The translations under genes and the position numbers were made by a program. Below, in pieces: positions 56,247 to 64,000 of a stretch of 64,000 bases of DNA. The notes under the pieces were generated by a model that ran no database searches, was not told the origin of the DNA, and was given only the letters and a program-made list of their open reading frames with translations. Each line of letters begins with the position of its first letter. Within the stretch, counting starts at the first letter, position 1. Source of the stretch: Bufo bufo (lineage: Eukaryota; Chordata; Amphibia; Anura; Bufonidae); the NCBI RefSeq assembly GCF_905171765.1, contig NC_053390.1:309059466-309123465 (forward strand). The letters run 5' to 3'.

Positions 56247-56643
56247 GGCCTCATGCAGACGAACGTGTGACGGCTGGGCCCGTGCTGCAGAATTCAAATT
56301 GAGGTCTGCAATGCACAGACACCGACCATAGGGCCGCCGCATGCGTACGCGGCCCCATTCGCTTGAATGGGGTCCGCGATCCGCATCCAATGGTCGACAC
56401 AGCAAAAAAGTAGTGCATGCACTACTTTTTTGCGGTACGGAGGCACGGAAAGAAATCATGGACGCACTCTGTGGTGCTTCTATGGGGTTCTGTGCCTCCG
56501 TTCCACACTGACCTTCCGGATTGCGGACCCATTCAAGTGAATAGGTCCTCATCCGTGATGCTGGGTGCACACTGCCGATGCCCGTGTTTTACAGACCCGC
56601 TGTTTGCAGGCTGCAATACAGCCACGGCCAGGTGCATTAGGCC
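56247..56643. repeat. palindromic MITE, TWA family
   Basis: TAA at 56244-56246 and 56644-56646; tips GGCCTCATGCAGACGAACG and the complement of GGCCTAATGCACCTGGCC. Inner AAAAGTAGTGCATGCACTAC is palindromic. Confidence 0.78.
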
Positions 56644-56940
56644 TAAAGGATTAAAGCTCCTGTACTGTAGCAGAAGCAGGTTGTCTGAGAAGACAGAAAC
56701 CGCTTATTACCACTTCTGCTTTTTCTTCTCGGTGCATAGTCATATGCAGCTTCCCCTAATTGATTTGGCGATCACAAGATAACAATGTATTTTCGAGGAG
56801 AGCAGAGCTCCTGATCCTTAGAAGACCCACATATGCCCCACAGGCGGATGTTTTCCTGGGGTCCTTGGATGTCTCAGTTACAGTGGAAAAGTGCAAAATA
56901 ATGACCTTTTTGGAGACAGATTCTGTGCCAAATATATAGC

Positions 56941-57665
56941 ATAGAAACATAGAAACATAGAATGTGTCGGCAGATAAGAACCATTTGGCCCATCTAGTCT
57001 GCCCAATATATCTGAATCCTATGAATAGTCCCTGGCCCTATCTTATATGAAGGATAGCCTTATGCCTATCCCATGCATGCTTAAACTCCTTCACTGTATT
57101 TGCAGCTACCACTTCTGCAGGAGGCTATTCCATGCATCCACTACTCTCAGTAAAGTAATACTTCCTGATATTACTTTTAAACCTTTGCCCCTCTAATTTA
57201 AAACTGTGTCCTCTTGTGGTAGTTTTTCTTCTTTTAAATATGCTCTCCTCCTTTACCGAGTTGATTCCCTTTATGTATTTAAAAGTTTCTATCATATCCC
57301 CTCTGTCTCTTCTTTCTTCCAAGCTATACATATTAAGGTCCTTTAACCTTTCCTGGTAAGTTTTATCCTGCAATCCATGTACTAGTTTAGAAGCTCTTCT
57401 CTGAACTCTCTCTAGAGTTTCAATATCCTTCTGGAGATATGGCCTCCAGTACTGCGCACAATACTCCAAGTGAGGTCTCACCAGTGTTCTGTACAGCGGC
57501 ATAAGCACTTCACTCTTTCTACTGCTTATACCTCTCCCTATACATCCAAGCATTCTGCTGGCATTTCGTGCTGCTCTATTACATTGTCTTCCCACCTTTA
57601 AGTCTTCTGAAATAATTACTCCTAAATCCCTTTCCTCAGATACTGAGGTCAGGACTGTAAGCATA
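56941..57665 (-). mobile_element. 5'-truncated CR1 LINE
   Basis: On the - strand it ends in repeated (T)TTCTATG/CATTCTATG octamers, the CR1-type tail, and has no poly(A). Homology begins at LTSVSEERDLGV. Confidence 0.9.
57125..57662 (-). pseudogene. CR1 reverse transcriptase C-terminal fragment
   Basis: About 178 open codons with SEERDLGVIISEDLK, LYRTLVRPHLEYCAQYW, LERVQRRASKLV and the LEERRDRGDMIETFK block, all standard for the CR1 C-terminal region. The catalytic palm and endonuclease are absent. The final residues overlap the 3' UTR start. The open frame extends upstream into unrelated sequence to 57748. Confidence 0.9.
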
Positions 57666-57994
57666 AGAAACAAGAAAAAAAAATTGCCTATGCCAACTGA
57701 AACTTCCACTGTAGCCAACTTGTTTATGCGAAACTTTACATTATACATTACAAAATAGGGAACCCATTTTAATAATTTTTCTTGATGTCAATTTCCATAT
57801 TTAAAAATATGTTAGTCTGAAAAAGATTTTTAAATGTTAACTAAAGGAAAAAGAACTCTAGAAAACATTACTAAAAAGCTCTATGTATAAAAATAGTTGC
57901 AAAAATTGTTATGGTTGCCCAACAAATAAAAATGTTAGGGCCGTGAGTGCTTGGTAATTTAGGCCTTTTCAGTGATGATCATAGTTAAACTACA

Positions 57995-58137
57995 GATGTA
58001 GCAGGGTTAACACAAACTCTTAACTCGCCGCGTTATCTTGAAACAAAAGCCATTGAAAAGCAATTGAAGGTGTTTGCTTAACGCATTTAGTTTAGATAAC
58101 ACGTCTCATAAAGTATGTGTGTTAACTCAACTACATC
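57995..58137. repeat. MITE, GATGTAGCAGGG family, copy 2
   Basis: TA|CA immediately precedes and TG|TA follows, so the full tips are CAGATGTAGC and complement with TA flanks. Same interior as 10120-10270. Confidence 0.8.
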
Positions 58138-58351
58138 TGTAATATAAATATAAAGTTATAAACTTTTACAATTGCCTTTTTTACTTTAATCATTTGCCAG
58201 GCATTGTTTCTACTTGCTCTTCTATGTATCTTCTATTTCGATTAGTTACAGCCACCGCTGCCGCAGTGGTGGTCGCGTTTGCACAGATTTATCTGTGTTT
58301 TTTTCTGTGCGGTTGGCAAGGCCACCGAGATCGTGCATTGCCTGCACATGT

Positions 58352-58890
58352 AGGACAATAAACAAACAATCGCACACAGTGGTGCAGACACACATAACAC
58401 ACAATGGTGCAACCTCAAAATTGCTGAACCATGCCACAGGAGTATTCTCTGAGGTAATTGATCCTTGATTAGGGTATAGCTGGGGATAGGAGGGGATCCA
58501 CGTACTGGGTCTCTTCCCCTATAAGTCCCTACTACAATTACACTATCTATCCCTACACAGGGGGTGAAAAACGCTCACCCTCAAAAGGGCGACCCCCCGT
58601 GTCACTCCTCACTCCTAAGATGTCCCTTCTTGTCCCTGCGCCGCGCCAGTTGACTGCCCAGCTTCGTCAGAGGAAAGGAAACAACCACAAGGGCCCTGGT
58701 ATGAATAAAGATAACTTTTCCAACGCTTTGGCCTTGGGCCAACTCATCAGGGGACTCGCAACAATATGTCAGCAGTTTATCAACCAACTAGAAGTTCAAC
58801 TTAACTTCACAGTGAAGATGAAGGCTCAATTGGATGCAGAGGTATAGTCTGGAAGTTGCCATCCATTCCACCCCACAAAAGGAGGCCCTC
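58352..58890. repeat. left arm of a large inverted duplication
   Basis: Reverse complement of much of 62220-63145. Includes GGGTGAAAAACGCTCACCCT, GGCCTTGGGCCAACTCATCA and GAGCCTTCATCT-type blocks. The arms flank the TTAA element at 59053-62187. Confidence 0.9.
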
Positions 58891-59052
58891 TTTGATATGC
58901 TTTTAACTAATTGTGATTGGTATAGTCCTGTGGGATTAGATTGAAGCCTTTTATAGGTTTCTTTGTCTCGTAGGAGACTAATGCGCATCGTTCTATATTG
59001 TGCGGTGTCCATTATCACGATGTTGTCTCCTGATCTGCTCGGCTGGCTTTAA

Positions 59053-62000
59053 CCACCTCCGGACCGCCTAACGCAGGATCGCGTTCCGGAGGTGGCAGCC
59101 CTGCGCAGAGTCACGCATATATGCGTCATCTCGCGAGACGCGAGATTCCCTGTGAACGCGCGCACACAGGTGCGCGCGCTCACAGGAACGGAAGGTAAGA
59201 GAGTTGATCTCCAGCCTGCCAGCGGCGATCGTTCGCTGGCAGGCTGGAGATGTGTTTTTTTTAACCCCTAACAGGTATATTAGACGCTGTTTTGATAACA
59301 GCGTCTAATATACCTGCTACCTGGTCCTCTGGTGGTCCCCTTTGTTTGGATCGACCACCAGAGGACACAGGTAGCTCAGTAAAGTAGCACCAAGCACCAC
59401 TACACTACACCCCCCCCCCCGTCACTTATTAACCCCTTATTAGCCCCTGATCACCCCATATAGACTCCCTGATCACCCCCCTGTCATTGATTACCCCCCT
59501 GTCATTGATTACCCCCCTGTAAAGCTCCATTCAGACGTCCGCATGATTTTTACGGATCCACTGATAGATGGATCGGATCCGCAAAACGCATCCGGACGTC
59601 TGAATGAAGCCTTACAGGGGCATGATCAATGACTGTGGTTATCACCCCATATAGACTCCCTGATCACCCCCCTGTCATTGATCACCCCCCTGTCATTGAT
59701 CACCCCCCTGTCATTGATCACCCCTCTGTAAGGCTCCATTCAGACATTTTTTTGGCCCAAGTTAGCAGAATTATTATTTTTTTTTTCTTACAAAGTCTCA
59801 TATTCCACTAACTTGTGTCAAAAAATAAAATCTCACATGAACTCACCATACCCCTCACGGAAACCAAATGCGTAAATTTTTTTAGACATTTATATTCCAG
59901 ACTTCTTCTCACGCTTTAGGGCCCCTAGAATGCCAGGGCAGTATAAATACCCCACATGTGACCCCATTTCGGAAAGAAGACACCCCCAGGTATTCCGTGA
60001 GGGGCATATTGAGTCCATGAAAGATTGAAATTTTTGTCCCAAGTTAGCGGAACGGGAGACTTTGTGAGAAAAAAATTAAAAATATCAATTTCCGCTAACT
60101 TGTGCCAAAAAAAAAAAATTTCTATAAACTCGCCATGCCCCTCATTGAATACCTTGGGGTGTCTTCTTTCCAAAATGGGGTCACATGTGGGGTATTTATA
60201 CTGCCCTGGCATTCTAGGGGCCCCAAAGCGTGAGAAGAAGTCTGGTATCCAAATGTCTAAAAATGCCCTCCTAAAAGGAATTTGGGCACCTTTGCGCATC
60301 TAGGCTGCAAAAAAGTGTCACACATCTGGTATCGCCGTACTCAGGAGAAGTTGGGCAATGTGTTTTGGGGTGTCATTTTACATATACCCATGCTGGGTGA
60401 GAGAAATATCTTGGTCAAATGCCAACTTTGTATAAAAAAATGGGAAAAGTTGTCTTTTGCCAAGATATTTCTCTCACCCAGCAAGGGTATATGTAAAATG
60501 ACACCCCAAAACACATTCCCCAACTTCTCCTGAATACGGCGATACCACATGTGTGACACTTTTTTGCAGCCTAGGTGGGCAAAGGGGCCCACATTCCAAA
60601 GAGCACCTTTCGGATTTCACAGGTCATTTACCTACTTACCACACATTAGGGCCCCTGGAAAATGCCAGGGCAGTATAACTACCCCACAAGTGACCCCATT
60701 TTGGAAAGAAGACACCCCAAGGTATTCCGTGAGGGGCATGGCGAGTTCCTAGAATTTTTTATTTTTTGTCACAAGTTAGTGGAAAATGCTGTTTTTTTTT
60801 GTTTGTTTTTTCATACAAAGTCTCATATTCCACTAACTTGTGACAAAAAATAAAAACTTCCATGAACTCACTATGCCCATCACCGAATACCTTGGGGTCT
60901 CTTCTTTCCAAAATGGGGTCACTTGTGGGGTAGTTATACTGCCCTGGCATTCTAGGGGCCCAAATGTGTGGTAAGGAGTTTGAAATCAAATTCTGTAAAA
61001 AATGACCTGTGAAATCCGAAAGGTGCTCTTTGGAATATGGGCCCCTTTGCCCACCTAGGCTGCAAAAAAGTGTCATACATCTGGTATCCCCGTACTCAGG
61101 AGAAGGTGGGGAATGTGTTTTGGGGTGTCATTTTACATATACCCATGCTGGGTGAGAGAAATATCTTTGCAAAAGACAACTTTTCCCATTTTTTTTATAC
61201 AAAGTTGGCATTTGACCAAGATATTTATCTCACCCAGCATGGGTATATGTAAAAAGACACCCCAAAACACATTCCTCAATTTCTCCTGAATACAGAGATA
61301 CCAGATGTGTGACACTTTTTTGCAGCCTAGGTGGGCAAAGGGGCCCATATTCCAAAGAGCACCTTTCGGATTTCACAGGTCATTTTTTACAGAATTTGAT
61401 TTCAAACTCCTTACCACACATTTGGGCCCCTAGAATGCCAGGGCAGTATAACTACCCCACAAGTGACCCCATTTTGGAAAGAAGAGACCCCAAGGTATTT
61501 TGTGATGGGCATAGTGAGTTCATAGAAGTTTTTATTTTTTGTCACAAGTTAGTGGAATATGAGACTTTGTAAGAAAAAAAAAAAAAAATCATCATTTTCC
61601 GCTAACTTGTGACAAAAAATAAAAAGTTCTATGAACTCACTATGCCCATCAGCGAATACCTTAGGGTGTGTACTTTCCTAAATGGGGTCATTTGTGGGGT
61701 GTTTGTACTGTCTGGCCATTGTAGAACCTCAGGAAACATGACAGGTGCCCAGAAAGTCAGAGCTGCTTCAAAAAGCGGAAATTCACATTTTTGTACCATA
61801 GTTTGTAAACGCTATAACTTTTACCCAAACCATTTTTTTTTTTACCCAAACATTTTTTTTTTTATCAAAGACATGTAGAACAATAAATTTAGAGCAAAAT
61901 TTCTATATGGATCTCGTTTTTTTTGCAAAATTTTACAACTGAAAGTGAAAAATGTCATTTTTTTGCAAAAAAATCGTTAAATTTCGATTAATAACAAAAA

Positions 62001-62187
62001 AAGTAAAAATGTCAGCAGCAATGAAATACCACCAAATGAAAGCTCTATTAGTGAGAAGAAAAGGAGGTAAAATTCATTTGGGTGGTAAGTTGCATGACCG
62101 AGCAATAAACGGTGAAAGTAGTGTAGGTCAGAAGTGTAAAAAGTGGCCTGGTCTTTCAGGGTGTTTAAGCACTGGGGGCTGAAGTGG
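59053..62187. mobile_element. 3.1-kb TTAA-flanked element built of alternating inverted modules
   Basis: TTAA at 59049-59052 and 62188-62191; tips CCACCTCCGGACC and CCACTTCAGCCCC. The interior alternates modules F (59860, 60570, 61321), its inverse R (60090, 60820, 61600), N (60309, 61065) and its inverse (60465, 61215). That gives a ~0.7-0.75-kb double-palindromic unit repeated in tandem. Related single-module sequence is in 227-1974. All open frames here are copies of the same non-coding modules; no transposase. Confidence 0.85.
59430..59720. repeat. short tandem repeat with a nested TWA-like MITE
   Basis: CCCCCCTGTCATTGATTA/CACCCC units of about 18-20 bp recur on both sides of a ~95-bp inverted element (59526-59617) with tips GCTCCATTCAGACGTCCGCA and complement. 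Confidence 0.8.
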
Positions 62188-62219
62188 TTAAAAAGCACCG
62201 CTGCACAGCATGTGAAAAC

Positions 62220-63145
62220 GGAGGGCCTTCTTTTGTGGGGTGGAATGGATGGCGACTTCCAGACTATACCTCTGCATCCAATTGAGCCTTCATCTCCACT
62301 CTGAAGTTAAGTTAAACTTCTAGTTTGTTGATAAACTGCTGACATATTGTTGCGAGTCCCCTGATAAGTTGGCCCAAGGCCAATGAAACGCGTTGTGAGA
62401 GAAGGATTTATTGTTTTATCCATATATAATTAGAACATTCTATAGTACACATTTTTGTCCACTAGATGGCCGCAAACCATATGTATGAGAAGGTCAATAA
62501 GGGAGGGGGAAGAGGGGATTCTGAAACCACTCCTATCAGGTTAAGGAGCCAATAGTCTCTTCTTAAGGAACACCCCTTTTGTGATGTCATGTCTGCTATT
62601 TAAGTGAATGTACTGTGAATAAAAGGCTCTCTCGCCTGCCCTCTTCTACCATGGCTCAAAGAGGATGAGAAGATGCTTTCATGAAACCACCTAGTGTCTG
62701 GTCTCATTATAAAGCAGTATGCTGTACACATACTTATTCTTCTAATTGATTTGGCACCACACAAAGAAGAAGGAGAAGCGCATGAATTGCGACGACAGCG
62801 TTGGGAAAGTTTTCTTTATCCATACCAGGGCCCTTCTGGTTGTTTCCTTCCCTCTGACGAAACTGGGCAGTCAACTGGCGAGGCGCAGGAACAAGAAGGG
62901 ACACCTTAGGAGTCGGGGGGGGTCGCCCTTTTGAGGGTGAGCGTTTTTCACCCCCTGTGTAGGGATAGATAGTGTAATTGTAGTAGGGACTTATAGGGGA
63001 AGAGACCCAGTACGTGGATCCCCTTTTATCACCATCTATACCCTAATCAAGGGTCAATTACCTAAGAGAATACTCCTGTGGCATGGTTCAGCAATTTTGA
63101 GGTTGCACCATTGTGTGTTATGTGCGATTGTTTGTTTATTGTCCT
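62220..63145. repeat. right arm of the large inverted duplication
   Basis: Matches the complement of 58352-58890, with an extra ~400 bp (about 62382-62800) after CCCAAGGCCAATGAAACGCG. That segment is absent from the left arm. Confidence 0.88.
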
Positions 63146-63462
63146 TATTGGGCTAATATTTAATTGTACATTAAAAATTAATTAAGGTCACCCACCATTT
63201 TTGTTCTATTTAATTGCTTATTATTGGGTAGCCATTTTGTTTGTAACCACAATTAACCCTTATTTCCTATGGTTGTGTGATTAGTCTGATTGCCTGCACA
63301 TATGCATATTAGCGCTCGGGCTGGCCACTTTTCAACTGTGTTGTAGAAGTGAATGGCCGGCTTCCAGGTACAAGCTGTGAGGTCGTTCTACAGTATATTG
63401 CTGCTATACTATACAGGTATATAGGGCAGCCTCCACTGCCTCCAGCAGGCCGACATAGAGCA
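63146..63462. other. non-coding, no recognised feature
   Basis: AT-rich then mixed sequence; no exon or element boundary recognised. Confidence 0.4.
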
Positions 63463-63756
63463 CATATTGCCTCCTTTGCTGGCTAGATTAAATTCTCCAT
63501 CACATTATACACTTCTCTAGTCCATGGTTACGACCACCCTGTAATCCAGCACTGGTGGTCCTGCTTACACAATATAGAAAAAAATGCTGGACTATGTGCA
63601 CTCCCCCAATGCCAGCCACCAGAGAAGTCTGCGCTTTTTCCTACAGTTTGCAAGCACGGCCACCACTGCTGGATTGCAAGGTGGTCATAACCATGGGAAC
63701 GAACCATGTATAATGTGATGGAAAAATGTATCTAGCCAGCAAAGGAAGCAATATGG
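63463..63756. repeat. 294-bp inverted-repeat MITE, copy 2
   Basis: CATATTGCCTCCTTTGCTGG and GCCAGCAAAGGAAGCAATAT ends; same length and layout as 22799-23092, with the same ~70 bp after its right end. Confidence 0.8.
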
Positions 63757-63892
63757 ACAATCACAATACATTAGTAAATGCCTTGTATTAATTTTTCTAC
63801 ATAAATGCCACTTGCTGAAGTGACCAAAACCTCTGGTAACCATGTGGCAGTGCTTCTCTAAGCACCCTGTACGGTCAAGTTTATTCTGCTCT

Positions 63893-63962
63893 GCTTTTCT
63901 AGCATGCGGAGTATGGATCCCATATTCTTTCTGTGGATCCATACTCTGCATGCTGTAACAGC
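63893..63962. repeat. short palindrome at the window edge
   Basis: TAGCATGCGGAGTATGGATCC pairs (in part, with small mismatches) with GGATCCATACTCTGCATGCT. Confidence 0.75.
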
Positions 63963-64000
63963 CCAACAGTGCATAGCACTCTGAAAATCTCCGCTCCACA

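Noticed and set aside
60282..61572. Repeated open frames (HLGCKKVSHIWYRR, MPGQYNYPTSDPILERR types) that look like a protein family
   Set aside because: They are the same non-coding inverted modules read in both directions within the TTAA element; a related module occurs in 227-1974 without being open.
53466..64000. Search for earlier PSME2 exons (IEDGN and EKVxE regions) on the - strand
   Set aside because: No segment with matching sequence, length (about 68 nt) and splice sites was found; they are probably beyond the window.
1..64000. tRNA, rRNA or snRNA genes
   Set aside because: No cloverleaf with A and B boxes or recognisable conserved RNA sequence was seen; a search with tRNAscan-SE and Infernal would settle it.

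Overview
This window looks like nuclear DNA of a frog or toad (anuran), probably not Xenopus but I cannot fix the species. The evidence is a set of spliced vertebrate genes with GT-AG introns. They sit in a dense field of L1 and CR1 LINEs, Tc1/mariner copies and very many palindromic non-autonomous DNA transposons. No prokaryotic operons, rRNA, tRNA genes or CRISPR arrays are visible.

Three host genes can be read by joining exons. (1) PSME1 (proteasome activator PA28 alpha), + strand: eight coding exons between 3108 and 19826, including the KEKE segment and the true C-terminus. The first ~45 codons lie upstream of the window. (2) EMC9 (ER membrane protein complex subunit 9), - strand: all five coding exons, 25747 down to 20344, giving a 204-residue protein. 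A GC-rich promoter with a likely non-coding first exon lies about 7 kb further up, near 32.73-32.94 kb. (3) PSME2 (PA28 beta), - strand: only the last three coding exons, 53465 down to 50010; the rest lies beyond the right edge. As I recall it, the order and orientation PSME1> <EMC9 <PSME2 is that of the mammalian PA28 locus. PSME1 and EMC9 are tail to tail, with stop codons about 0.5 kb apart.

Layout: 0.2-2 kb TTAA-flanked element; 3.1-19.8 kb PSME1, whose large introns hold two Tc1 copies of one family, a third Tc1 deletion derivative, a 5'-truncated L1 and many MITEs; 20.3-25.7 kb EMC9; 23.7-24.2 kb a 41-bp minisatellite and 24.4-25.4 kb a tiny deleted LTR retrotransposon, both inside EMC9 intron 1; 26-32.4 kb nested foldback and hAT-like elements, one of 4.4 kb carrying a 40-bp minisatellite; 32.6-33 kb promoter; 33-35.5 kb abutting MITEs; 35.6-48.5 kb a three-layer nest (foldback MITE > L1 > opposite-strand full-length L1); 49-53.5 kb PSME2 3' end with a striking 643-bp palindrome; 53.5-64 kb PSME2 intron or upstream sequence with CR1, TTAA-flanked and inverted-repeat elements.

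The products work together: PSME1 and PSME2 form the hetero-heptameric 11S cap that opens the 20S proteasome during antigen processing. EMC9 is an unrelated ER insertase subunit that is a neighbour only. No wholly new gene system was found. The unusual material is structural: mutually nested mobile elements with intact target-site duplications, a zig-zag array of alternating inverted modules, a palindrome with outer arms more alike than its centre, and MITEs carrying ZNF143/THAP11-like motifs.
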